Positions 22,701 to 33,125 of a stretch of DNA of 64,000 nt are shown here, one piece after another. Positions within the stretch are counted from its first letter, which is position 1. Every line of letters starts with the position of its first letter. The notes below the pieces were generated by a model. It searched no databases. It was not told the origin of the DNA and was given only the letters and a program-made list of their open reading frames with translations. Location of the stretch: assembly GCA_030272155.1 (NCBI GenBank), contig CP126194.1:2843501-2907500 (forward strand), in the 5' to 3' direction. The position numbers and the translations under genes are program-made. The stretch is from Tetradesmus obliquus. Taxonomy: Eukaryota > Chlorophyta > Chlorophyceae > Sphaeropleales > Scenedesmaceae.

Positions 22701-23037
22701 TGAGAGCTGCTAGCTGCTAGATGCAGGCACTGATGCATGGAGCCCGCCAGGCAAACAACCCTACCTCCTCAAAGCGGCCCTGCTTGTTCAGCGCCTGTGC
22801 CTGCTCGTGCGCCTCCATAGCTTGCCTCTCTAGCTGTTCAACAAGCTGCCTGCCCTTCGCTACATCTGTTGCACCTGGAGCTGGGGTTGCCACGGAGTTG
22901 CTGGCAGCAGCAGATGCCACGACCACTGAGTGCACCCCCATTTTTGAGCGTCCGGCCGGCCGCAAAGATACAGCTAACGACGACCTGCTGTGTGTGAAAG
23001 CGCCAGCTAGTACTGGCCTTTGCAACAGCACTGGCAT
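19743..23037 (-). CDS. ADP-ribosylglycohydrolase / J1-crystallin family protein
   Basis: Exons (high to low): 23037-22765, 22423-22216, 21909-21779, 21505-21263, 20774-20486, 20194-19743. All phases close to 531 aa. The N-terminus from the ATG at 23037 is rich in Ala/Ser/Arg with almost no acidic residues (MPVLLQRPVLAGAF), resembling an organelle transit peptide. A charged helical stretch follows (ALNKQGRFEEAQAKYAEMRR), then the family core: GAIIGCCVADAAATPVQWIY, TTGRNSPYGEQTLLLLRSL, RLAPLVAMYAGD, TQNTDAAAAWGCAGAAVLER and GGCCASRASYAGACLGAVLG. These match the J1-crystallin branch. The canonical ADP-ribosylhydrolase Mg-binding acidic motifs are not visible, and the usual GGDN motif reads GGCC. 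Activity is therefore doubtful. Confidence 0.85.
20760..21070 (-). repeat. Three copies of an exon start of the ADP-ribosylglycohydrolase-family gene
   Basis: On the minus strand, acceptor plus exon start (AFLRNRARG) is functional at 20774 and recurs with boundaries near 20888 and 21001, spaced 114 and 113 nt. The shared part includes the intron motif GTCCCTGCATTTGTGCGCC. Confidence 0.85.
21160..21320 (-). repeat. Two copies of an exon end of the ADP-ribosylglycohydrolase-family gene
   Basis: The minus-strand exon end encoding FDGYMNASTV with its donor (boundary 21263) has a decayed copy about 85 nt into the intron, near 21165-21235. Confidence 0.65.
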
Positions 23038-23860
23038 GAGGGCGACGAACCCAGTGCGGTGGAACAATTGCCTGTAAAAGGCGGAGCAGATGTACAAGCT
23101 CCAGTAAAACGATCTTGTCGAGGAAGCCACAATTGCAGGCGATGCACTGTTGCATTACCACACGGTGCCACACACAACCCTACCCGTAATTGTCAATGAC
23201 ACTGCTGCTCTCTGTGCCAAGTTTGACGCTACAACGTGCACGGCAATATATCGTCAGTTCGTTGCGGTGTTAGCGCAGCTGAGTTCAACCTGGAAATTGG
23301 CCCACCACATACAGCTCTACTCAAAGGCGCACCGGATAAGCGTGTATGTATGCTTACATATAAGTTGTAGCTTTTGTAACAATGGGAATGTCTGTCTGGA
23401 GAACGGCGCAGAGGTGGGCAACACAAAGGCAGCAGCAGCTGTAGCAGCAGCAGCAGCAGCACCATGGCTTTGACCCAACACATGCCATTATGCCCAGCTA
23501 CAGCTACTCACCTCATACCTACACATAGCTGCGCTCACAAGTCTTTCATGCGATTTGCAGTCTACACACCAACTGCAGGGGTCTTCAACCAACGCGTGAG
23601 TCTAATATATTCTCATAGGCAACAGTTCTTGTACCGGTTAGGCAGCTGCTACCCTTGCAGGCTGGCGTGTGCGCAGCCGGCTTGCGGGTGTAGATCCTTG
23701 CAAAGCCATGGCTACAGGCACACAACACCTAGCGGCACCCAACTGCAGCTGTGCAAATGTTGTGTTACGGCCATAACAAGGCCAGTCCAGTCTGCTGATC
23801 CTGTGGCCCTGCCTGCCTGTTTCACTTTGTGCCCTGTCCTGAAATACTGCAGCATGCAAC
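23038..23860. other. Divergent intergenic region / promoters
   Basis: About 0.8 kb separates the start of the minus-strand ADP-ribosylglycohydrolase-family gene from the first coding segment of the plus-strand protease. It must contain both promoters and possibly a 5' exon of the protease. No clear TATA box or conserved element was recognised. Confidence 0.4.
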
Positions 23861-23899
23861 ACACTTGGCCGCAAGCCTGCGCCTGCTCTGCACGGCAGC

Positions 23900-24017
23900 A
23901 GTCAGCCTCAGCAGCAGCAGCAGCAGCGCAGCAGGCACCAGCAGCGCTGCCGAGCACCTGCAGCAGCAGGCGGCGAGGTGGGCAAAAGCGCAAAGCGGCC
24001 CGGCAAAGGTGCAGCCA

Positions 24018-24055
<38 letters not shown>

Positions 24056-27000
24056 GCTGCACCGCCACCTCAATCACGTGCTGTTGATGACTGGGAGCAT
24101 GACATGGACGATGACGAGGATGAAGACAACTTCCTGGTGAGAGGCGCAGCTGCAAAGTTGGCTGCTATAGTACAGTATGCTGCGCATGCAGGTCTTTGTT
24201 ACACACATTTCCCCCCGCTCGTTGTGTGTTGTTATGTATCGCACGCACGTGGGTAAATGAGATACGGGGAATGTGAATGAAGCAGTCCGCAAGTGCACCT
24301 GTTGTGGTCGTCAACAGGGTGCTTGCTTCGATAACAAGCGCAAGCAAAGCACAAGCCACATGAAATGAGAGGATAGATGGAGGCGCAGCAGAAGGCGCCA
24401 GAGGCGCCACGCAAGAAGCATGCTGCGCAGCTGCGCAAAGCTTCTTTTGAGCCCAACTACTCGCTGCTGCCACGCTACTTGACTGCACACACTCTTTTCC
24501 TTGATATATGTGCAGGCGCCCTACTTTGACGCCGTGGTTCACATGCACTGCTCACAATGCATGCCAAGCAGCTGTGCTGACACATCACAGCTGCCACCCC
24601 TCATAGACACGAACAACCTGCTGTTCTGCTGGCGCAGGCGCCGTACTTTGACGTGGTGGTCAAGGTGCACTGCTCACAATGCTTGCTAAGCAGCTGTGCT
24701 GACACATCACAGCTGTCACCCCTCATAGACACGAACAACCTGCTGTTCTGCTGGCGCAGGCGCCGTACTTTGATATGGTGGTCAAGGTGCACTGCGTGCA
24801 CATGGAGCCCAACTACTCGCTGCTGTCTTTCACTATGAGCTGAGCTAGGGCCTAATGTCATGCATACCCCTGTTGCCTTGGTGTCTGCTCAGGCGCCGTA
24901 CTTTGACGCGGTGGTCAAGGTGCACTGCGTCCACACGGAGCCCAACTACAGCCTGCCGTGGCAGCGCAAGCGCCAGTTCACCTCCACCAGCAGCGGCTTC
25001 ATCGTAGCAGGGCCAAAGCCCGGGGACCGCTGGCTGCTCACGAACGCACACTCCGTGGATTACCACACGCAGGTGCGGTGCTGCTGCTGCTGCTGCTGGT
25101 ATGCTGCCGGTTGCTGGTGGTGGTGAGGTGACGCTGCGACGGCTGTCTGCGGCCGTTGCTGCTGGCAGCTTTGGAGCACGACACCATGCAATTGCAAACG
25201 TCACCCGTGGTAGTACATGTGTCACTATGGGTATGGGCGTTGGCTCGCGTATGCTTCCACACTCATTGTTAATCACTACTATGCCGTTTGCTGTGCAGAT
25301 CAAGGTGAAGCGGCGTGGTGACGACCAGAAGTTCCTGGCGCGCGTGCTGGCCATCGGCGTGGAGTGCGACATGGCGCTGCTCACCGGTGAGTGGCATGGT
25401 TGCATTGCTGAAAGAGGCACAGGTGTTGAATCTTGCGGGTCGTGGCAGTCACATGGTGCTGCGCGTGCACGCACTGCTGACTGGAGTGCGACAAGGCGCT
25501 GCTTACCGGTGAGGAGGAGAGGCTCCTGAGCCTTGACAGTTGTGCGGGGTGTTCATGTGGCTGCTTTTGTTGTTGTGTCAGCAGCATTGCATCCAGCTCT
25601 AGCGCACAGCCGTGCCACTGCCAGTTGATGCAAAAGACCAGTGGCTTTCTGTCATCTCTTTGTGTTGTTCACTGGAGGTCTCGACTGTTGCTGCTGCTGC
25701 CGCTGCTGTGGTGCGTGCAGTTGACGACGAGGCGTTCTGGCAGGGCGTGCAGCCGCTGGAGTTTGGGCCGCTGCCGCGCCTGCAGGACAGCGTGGCGGTG
25801 GTGGGCTACCCCATTGGGGGTGACACCATCAGTGTAACTGTGGGCGTGGTCTCACGCATTGAGGTGGGTTTTTTGCGTCAGGATGCATTGCAATTCAGCA
25901 CCCCGTCAAGGTGGCACAGGGCTGTGGAGGTTGCTGTCGCTGTTTGCTTGACTGGCAACGTTGTGATGAACGGGTGCTGCAGCACATGTGACACACCCCA
26001 AAGCACGCCAGAGCATGCCTGCAATTGGCGCCAGGACCCACACACATCAACCTCTTGCAGCAGGCACAAACCATATGTTCGCTGCCGCCATGCAGGTGAC
26101 GGAGTACAGCCACGGCGCCATCGACCTGCTGGGCGTGCAGATCTGATCTGATCTGATCTGATCTGACCTGATCTGGCTGCTGGCTGTTGCGCAGGTAACG
26201 GAGTACAGCCACGGCGCCATCGACCTGCTGGGCGTGCAGATCGATGCAGCCATCAACGGAGGCAACAGCGGCGGCCCCGTGTTTAACAAGCGGGGCCAGT
26301 GCTGCGGCATTGCCTTCCAGGTACGAGGTGTACAAGGACCATTTGGCTTCTGGGATCAACACGCACACACACTCTCTTTCTCTTTCTATTTTAGTGCTGC
26401 GGCATCGCCTTCCAGGTGGGGGGCGTGGCCTGCAAGCTTGCGCTGCTGCGGCCAGTGTTTGGGCGAGCAGCCGTGTAGCGGTGACGCTGATAGATCCGCC
26501 GAACGCTTGTGAAGGTGGTCACCGTCGACATCACAAACACTGTGAATCAGCCTGTGTTGTCGCACCCTGTTGATCGCACATTGTCGCAACCTGTTGGTCT
26601 GGATGCTGACACACACACCCTCTCTGCCTCTGACCCTGTGTATGTTCTGTGTGCTGTATCGTCTCACTTCTCCCCGCAGGGCCTGTCAGGCAGTGACGTG
26701 GAGAATGTGGGCTATGTCATCCCCACCCCGGTGGTGCACCACTTCCTAAATGACTATGTTGCCAATGGCCACTTCACGGGCTTCCCTAGCCTGGGCATCC
26801 AGTGGCAGCGCATGGAGAGCGCGGCGCTGCGGCAGGCCTACAAGATGGCGCCAGGGCAGAAAGGTGAGCAATAACAGATATGTTGACAAAGGTATGTGGT
26901 TGTGTAAATTGCAGTGGCAGTGCATGGAGAGCGCGGCGCCTCGCAGGGCTACAAGATGGCGCCGGGGCAGAAAGGTGGGCAAAAAGGTGGGCAATGTTAT

Positions 27001-27897
27001 AAATGCGATTGTGTATATGGTAGCAGCATGCGCCATGGAGAGCGCAGCGCTGCGCCAGGCCTACAAGATGGCCCCGGGGCAGAAAGGTGGGCAATAGTTT
27101 CAATCACCAGAGATATGATTGTGGAGCTGGCAGTAGAAACAGAGGTGGAGAGCGCGGCGCCTGGCAGGGCTGCCAGATGGCTCCGGGGCAGAAAGGTGGG
27201 CAGAAAGGTGGGCAATGTTGGAAATGTGGAATGTTTATGTAACAGCAGCGTGCGCCATGGAGAGCGCGGCGCTGCGGCAGGCCTACAAGATGGCCCCGGG
27301 GCAGAAAGGTGGGCAGCACCAGCCACGCTCCGCTGCAGACAGCAGGAGAAACACTGCGGTGCCTTGCTTAGGGGTTCAGCATCATGTGATGTGTGTTAGA
27401 TCTCTCCCTGGTGCTTATGAGTAAAGTGAATGCAAGAGGACTAAGGTGACAGCCCTTGCATGGCCAGGCTCTGTAGCAGTTTCCCAGAAGCAGACCAGCT
27501 GCAGCGGCGGCATGCTACATACAACCTCAACCAACACCAACTGCTGCCACGGCTGCTGCAGGCGTGCTCATCCGGCGTGTCAACCCCACGTCTGCCGCTG
27601 CGCAGCACCTGCGCGCAGACGATGTGCTGATGAGCTTTGATGGCCAGGACATCGCCTGCGATGGCACAGTGCCCTTCAGGTAAGGCGTAGACATGGAGTA
27701 CTACAGGTGAAAGATAATCTTATCCACAAACTGCAATTCTTGAGTAATTGTGCTGTGGCTTTCACGTGATGCCTCTGCGGGTGTGGCGTTGCAGCTGCAG
27801 CGGCTACCTGCTGGTGTGCACTTTGAAGCACAGGCAGCAGCTCCTAGTCGCATAAAGCAGCGCGGTACGCTCTTGGGTCGTGAGCGGCCATCCTTAC

Positions 27898-27950
<53 letters not shown>

Positions 27951-28850
27951 AGGACTGGAGAGCGCATTGCATTCAGTTACCTCATCAGCAACAAGTTTGT
28001 CGAGGAGGCAGCGCGTGTGGTGGTGCTGCGTGACGGCAAGCAGCAGACCTTTGACATCAAGTGAGGGGGCAGGCTGGTATCACAGCAGCTTGTGCACACG
28101 CTGTGCATTTGGTGACGCACGCTGCATGTTGGTTGGCCAGCTCTACTTCCGTGTTTATCAGCAGATTTTAGTTGTGGCGCACTGCTAGTGCTGCTGCCGC
28201 ATCGGCTCAACCCACCCACTAGGCCACACCCAAGCTACCAGCTGTCTGCTCGCAACAGCGCATGAACATCACGGCTGCGAGTTGGGCACTGCCTCTCGCT
28301 GACGCTTGGCTGGTTGCTGCATTGCCCGCAGCTTGTCGCGGCCTGGCGTGCTAATGCCGCCTCACCTCAGCAACAAGGCGCCATCATACTTCCTGGTGAG
28401 CTTGGCTGCTGCTGCTGCTGCTGCTGCTGCTTAGCAGTACGGACTAAATGCAGCGCATTGCTGCTGAGCCCAGGCAGTGCACTTGTTGATGATCTCCTGC
28501 TGCACCAAGCAACAGCGCTGCCGATGCTGTGGCATGCTGCTGTAATGGCGTGTTGCTTCCACTGCTCCATGCATCCCCATGATCAACTGAGGCCAGCTTG
28601 TGGCTTCCTCTGCGCATCAGGTGCAGTCCCGTGTGTGCTGACTGTAAACCAACTTAAGCTGAGTCTGCTGCTCACATTGTTGCTGCTGCTGCCGCTGCTT
28701 GGCATGTACCGCACACCCACAAGTCAGCGGTGTGGTGTTCACCGTGGCGTGTGAGCCGTACCTTGAGAGCGAGTACGGCCGCCAGCGTGTAGCCTCCTCT
28801 GCTCCCTGTGAGCAGTCCTGTGTGTTTCTCTGCACTGACCCTGCTGCCCA

Positions 28851-28883
<33 letters not shown>

Positions 28884-29873
28884 GGCTGCTACATGTTCCA
28901 TGTGGTACTTGGAATGCCTCCCCCCGCAGGTCAGCGGTGTGGTGTTCACAGTGGCGTGTGAGCCATACCTTGAGAGCGAGTACGGCGGCGAGTGGGTGGG
29001 CGAGGCCCCAATCAAGCTGCTGGACAAGCTCAGTGAGATGCCGGGGCAGGCCGGGGAGGAGGTGGTGGTGGTGGGGCAGGTGCTGGCTGATGAAGCGACG
29101 CTGGGCTACGAGGACGTCAGTAACATGCGGGTGAGGGTTCAGGCTGAGGGTTTAGGCTTGGGGTTTTACGCTTCAAGGGGTGTGGCGCGAACTGTTGGTG
29201 GGCCAAGTGCTTGCTGGTGAAGCTACGCTGGGCTACGAGGACGTCAGTAACATGCGAGTGAGGGTGCAGCCTATGCTTGAAGTTTTGAGTGGAAAGGGAG
29301 GCTGTGTGGTATAGTGCTAACTGCTGGTGGGTCACGTGCTGGCTGATGAAGCGACGCTGGGCTACTAGGACGTCAGTAACATGCGGGTGAGGGGTTATGC
29401 TGAGGGTTTAGAATGAGGGGTTGAGGCTGTGACAGGGAGTTTGCAGAGTTCTTAGCCTGTAAAGCAGAGCGGAAGCAGCGCGGAAGCGTTCGACCTCCGA
29501 GGTCGAGTCAGCCCTGGATCCAGTCTGTCTGCTGGAATGCTGACTGAAGCGCAATCCTGCTGTGGTTTGTTCGCTGCTCCTGCAGGTGCTGACCTTCAAC
29601 GGGACACCTGTGCTCAACCTGCAGCACCTGGCAGAGATGGTCACAGCGTGCCAGGAGCCCCACCTCCGCTTTGACTGCGAGTACTATGAGACCATAGTGC
29701 TGGATAGGCAGCAGGCAGCAGCAGGCACAGCAGGCGTGCTTAAGACACATAGCATACCAGCAGCCATGTCGCAGGACTTGCAGCAGGCGCTGCAGGTGCA
29801 GTGGCCGCCGGCAGCAGCAGCGGCAGCAGCAGGGCAGGAGGCAGTGCCAGCAGCGACGGCTGCCAAGCGATAG
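23900..29873 (+). CDS. DEG9: DEG9-type trypsin-like serine protease with PDZ domains
   Basis: Deg/HtrA-family endopeptidase; Arabidopsis DEG9 is nuclear/nucleolar. Exons: 5' part ending at 24136, then 24893-25072, 25299-25386, 25721-25863, 26195-26320, 26680-26863, 27562-27679, 27953-28060, 28332-28395, 28930-29130, 29586-29873. From 24893 the phases close to 499 aa. The catalytic triad is present: His in LLTNAHSV, Asp in ECDMALLT, Ser in GGNSGGPVF. Other DEG9 hallmarks are [70 protein letters not shown] and [19 protein letters not shown]. The 5' segment is basic then acidic ([12 protein letters not shown], poly-Gln, [17 protein letters not shown]), which would suit a nuclear protein. No in-frame ATG lies upstream of it, so a 5' exon is missing. 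The start given is approximate. Confidence 0.93.
24516..24960 (+). repeat. Four copies of a protease exon start
   Basis: Acceptor plus GCGCCGTACTTTGACG ([12 protein letters not shown]) starts at 24516, 24638, 24760 and 24893, spaced 122, 122 and 133 nt. Upstream copies break into stop codons. A further fragment resembling the EPNYSLLP part lies at 24445-24470. Confidence 0.92.
25370..25520 (+). repeat. Two copies of the exon end with the catalytic Asp
   Basis: GTGCGACATGGCGCTGCTCACCGGTGAG at the functional donor (25386/25387) is repeated in degraded form around 25487-25512. Confidence 0.75.
26090..26250 (+). repeat. Duplicated exon start and ATCTG microsatellite
   Basis: The exon start [16 protein letters not shown] is functional at 26195 and has an almost exact copy at about 26096. 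The upstream copy runs directly into five to six ATCTG repeats (26141-26175), as if replication slipped inside the unit. Confidence 0.85.
26800..27308 (+). repeat. Five copies of a protease exon end
   Basis: The exon end encoding [18 protein letters not shown] plus donor ends at 26863, 26974, 27086, 27195 and 27308, spaced 111, 112, 109 and 113 nt. The fifth copy is almost identical to the first, so recent homogenisation or duplication is likely. Confidence 0.93.
28725..28990 (+). repeat. Two copies of a protease exon start
   Basis: GTCAGCGGTGTGGTGTTCAC and the next 40 nt ([19 protein letters not shown]) occur at about 28726 and, functionally, at 28930. Only the second has an open continuation. 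Confidence 0.88.
29085..29400 (+). repeat. Three copies of a protease exon end
   Basis: The exon end encoding [16 protein letters not shown] with its GTGAGG donor ends at 29130. Copies end near 29257 and 29388; the last carries an in-frame TAG. Confidence 0.88.
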
Positions 29874-29964
29874 CTGCTGCTGGACAGCGACTTGTATGGT
29901 CAACAGGTTGGTGTTATTGTGAGTGGCTCTGCAGGTTCTGGCAAAGGTTATCTGTGTGGCTGCA

Positions 29965-29969
29965 TGTAA
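29965..29969 (+). terminator. Poly(A) signal TGTAA for the DEG9-type gene
   Basis: TGTAA lies about 92 nt after the stop codon, a normal position for the green-algal polyadenylation signal. Confidence 0.5.
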
Positions 29970-30434
29970 CTTCGCATGGATGTGCACTACCAGGGGTCTG
30001 GTGTTGACTTAGACCTTGACTCTACACGGTAGCAGTCCACATTGCATGCTCAGTTCAGGCATGGGCCCCACACTCTTGTTTGATAGATCAGTGGTCGATG
30101 TCCATGCACGCTTGCAGCTGCAAAGAAGCCACAAGAGCCTGTCTGTCGATCGGCGAATGAACCTGTCTGGTGTCAACGGGCAGTGCCCCACAAAGCTGCC
30201 TGCAAGGTCTTGCTGAAATGCAACGTCGAAACGCAGGTGTGCTTACTGTGTGTAAACAGATGCCTGCGTAGATTTTTTCTGACGTAACAGCCACACACGG
30301 TTGATTCACCTTGTGTCACCCGACGCCAGGCTGACCCTCACAAGGGATGACGAAGCCCAGCAGGTCGCGTGTGTTGATCACCTCTGCGTCTTTACTGTTC
30401 TGATTGAGCCGCTGCCCTCGCCTGCATCATCAAC

Positions 30435-33013
30435 ATGAAGGCCGGAGCGATCGCAGCAGTGCTGCTGCTGGCATTTGCCGGTGAGTGATACCTACAAAAG
30501 TTTGTGTAAAATTTACGCCAATGTGTGTAGTGCAGGGGCTTTGTTCGCCACAAACGACGATAGCTGACGGTGCCAACCCTTCTTGTGCTCTGCAGGCGTG
30601 GCCAGTGCCCAGAATGCCGCTACGTGAGTTTAAATCCACTCAATGATGCAGATCCCGCAGACTATATTTAGATCAACAAGCCGTGACGCCGGGGTGGCGT
30701 CACCAGCCAGATAGTGCCGAGCATTGTTCTGACACCACCGTGAATCAACTTCAATGTGTTGTTCATTTAGAACGTGTTAGTGATGTCCACCGCTCATCCG
30801 TGCAGGAGATGCTTGCCTGCATCGGCAGCAAGTTGCTTGCTACGGACTCCATACTCCCCGTGCTCCCGTGCTGGCATGCGTGGATATGTACTTGTGTGCA
30901 GCAGCCCAGCTCTCAGCCCTAAACATCATCAGCGTTAATTATCGAATGGTATATGAAACGTGCCTGCTGCGTCGGCGGCGCTGGCCTCATCCTCCTTCTG
31001 TGCTGCTGCCTGCCTGCTCTGCAGCCTGACCATCGAGTTTGACAACCGTGGCAGCAAGGTGCGAACAGCTGGATGCAGCTCGGGCTGTGCCATTTTATCA
31101 GCCTGCCATTGCATAGGAATACCTGCCTGCACCTGTGAATGCAGCAGAGGAGACAGGCGGGAAACATGCTTGCACACAGTCGTGCAACAACTGCCCAGCT
31201 TCACCAGCTGTCGGCGCCACCAACCAGCGCCATCATCACCCTCTACCAAATGCTGCCCTCCTGACTCGTCCTAACTGCTGTTGCATGTCTGTTGCCGCTC
31301 ATGTTGATGCTGGTGGAACCATGGACAGGTCATGGACAAGGTGGGTTGTTGCCGCTGCGCAAGCACAGCCAGTCAGTCTTGAGCTCAACATGCCCCAAGA
31401 AGCATCCAACAACAACAGCCGCTAATGTAGCTTGACCACAAGCATGCCTGCCTGCTGCTGCAGAGGTTGCAGCAGCTGCACTTGTACAGCACAAACAGAA
31501 GATAACCTGGCAGGCCAGCGCCATTCTTGCTTGTGCTCAACAACTGCATGTGCTGCTGCTGCTGTGCAGAGCACCAACCAGAAGATCCTGAAGGCCCTGT
31601 GCGAGAAGGTAGGCGGCGCACTTGCAGTGCATGCCCTTGCTGTGTACCGCTTGACAAATAACAGGAACAATCAGCAGGGTGATGCAGAGCACCGTCCAAA
31701 TATGCACTGGAAGTACTGTTTGTCGGGGCTGCGGGGTGCCAGGCTTGTTGTGCCACTGTCCTTGCTTGCGCCTTGAACAAGCTCTCCCAGTGCAAGTGTA
31801 ACGTTACACCGACCTACACGATGTACTGCTGCCTGTGCCTATGCCTGTGCCCAGCGCAAGTGTAACAATGCGCTGACTACTGTGTCATTGCCTGTGCCTG
31901 TGCAGGTGTTCCAGGTCAAGAGCTGCCAGCAGGTGGAGATGGTGGGCGGCCTGGGCCAGAGCAGCCTGATCAACCACAAGGTGAGGACGCGCAACTTAAA
32001 AACATACACAACAGTTCAAACAACCATTTAAAGGACGTTCTAAACATAACAAATCAAATAACGATCAATAAACCAATGAAACTTTGTAGCCGCCTGACCA
32101 ACCACAAGGTGATGCCGTATAAAGAATTGCAGGAACGGCAATACATTCTGCAATGGCTGCATGCAACATAGTGCAAAATAGTGCTGAACACCGCCACGCC
32201 ACAACTCATGCGGCCTGGCGCTTGCACTACTGCATTGGTGTGCTGCAGTCTGCTGTGCATGAGCATGCTGCCAGAGCTGGGAAGCAAGGCCTGCTGCTGC
32301 TGCTGCTGCAAGCCATGCTTTCATGCCTGCACTATCACCAAGATGCAGTCTGCTGTGCTTGATCCTTCTGCCAGCGCTGCGAAGCAGAAGCAAGGCCTGC
32401 TGATGCTGTTGCTGCTATGCAACTTGCTGCTGCATGCCGGGCCCCCGGGCCACCTCCTAGCACCTGTCCGTGGCTCTCACCCTGCCACAGCAGCCGCACA
32501 TTGTGCAAGGTGCTGTTGTCCTGCCGCTAACTGCTGCTACTGCTGCTGCTGCTGCCGCCGCAGAGCACTGTGGTGTACGCCGCCGTGGGCGCCACCAGCA
32601 ACAACAAGAGCGTGCTGCAGAACTGCCAGGCCAACATCAAGTCCGGCTGGTTCCGCGGCTCCGAGCTGGAGCGCTCCCTCAAGAAGGCCACAGACACCTG
32701 GCTGCCCGGAGACTGTGAGTGGCGCTGCATAATGTATTGTTATTGTTTTGATGTCCCATCACTGCTGTTGATGGTATGTTGTTTGTGGAGCGCTCCCTCA
32801 AGAAGGCCACAGACACCTGGCTGCCTGGTGACTTTGAATGGCTGCGGCGGCTGCATATGTTCACTGATTATGTGTGGCTGCGGCGCTGCATTTGGTCGCT
32901 CTGTACTTTGCGTCAAGTGCTTGCGCGGCAAGTTAATTGCGTCGAAGGTATTTGCCGCATCATAAACGGCCATGCCTGCCATCCAGCTGAGAGGCCTGGC
33001 GATGCTCAAGCTG

Positions 33014-33044
<31 letters not shown>

Positions 33045-33125
33045 CTTGCTGCTGCAGCCGTCAAGGTGAAGGCTGCCAACTGCGGCACCCCAGTGGCTGG
33101 CCTCGGCCGCAAGATGGCCCTGTGA
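30435..33125 (+). CDS. Small secreted protein with four cysteines, unknown function
   Basis: Seven exons: 30435-30480, 30596-30623, 31025-31058, 31570-31608, 31906-31980, 32564-32714, 33058-33125. Phases close to 146 aa. The start MKAGAIAAVLLLAFAGVASA is a textbook signal peptide, with likely cleavage after ASA. The mature part is about 125 residues, mildly basic, with four Cys (ALCEK, KSCQQ, QNCQA, AANCG) that could form two disulfides. It contains VVYAAVGATSNNKSV and ends in GLGRKMAL. No known domain was recognised. Coding sequence is only 441 nt in 2.7 kb, so introns dominate. The chain rests on splice signals and phase and needs transcript support. Confidence 0.75.
32635..32835 (+). repeat. 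Two copies of an exon end of the small secreted protein gene
   Basis: The exon end encoding LERSLKKATDTWLPGD ends at 32714. A close copy lies at 32787-32833, 119 nt downstream. A shorter duplicate of the previous exon end (LINHK plus donor, 31980) is at about 32094-32112. Confidence 0.85.

Noticed and set aside
23464-24087. Alternative frame for the protease N-terminus (ending [11 protein letters not shown])
   Set aside because: It ends in a stop before the protease exons; the overlapping frame with [12 protein letters not shown] and the acidic stretch reaches a good donor at 24136 in the right phase.
26803-27308. True tandem exons adding repeated peptide units to the protease
   Set aside because: The copies lack acceptors in front of them and read-through between units meets stops or frame shifts. 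DEG9-type proteins have a single copy of this segment.
29440-29520. tRNA-like stretch with GTTCGACCTCC
   Set aside because: No acceptor stem or cloverleaf could be formed around it, and it lies within an intron of the protease gene.
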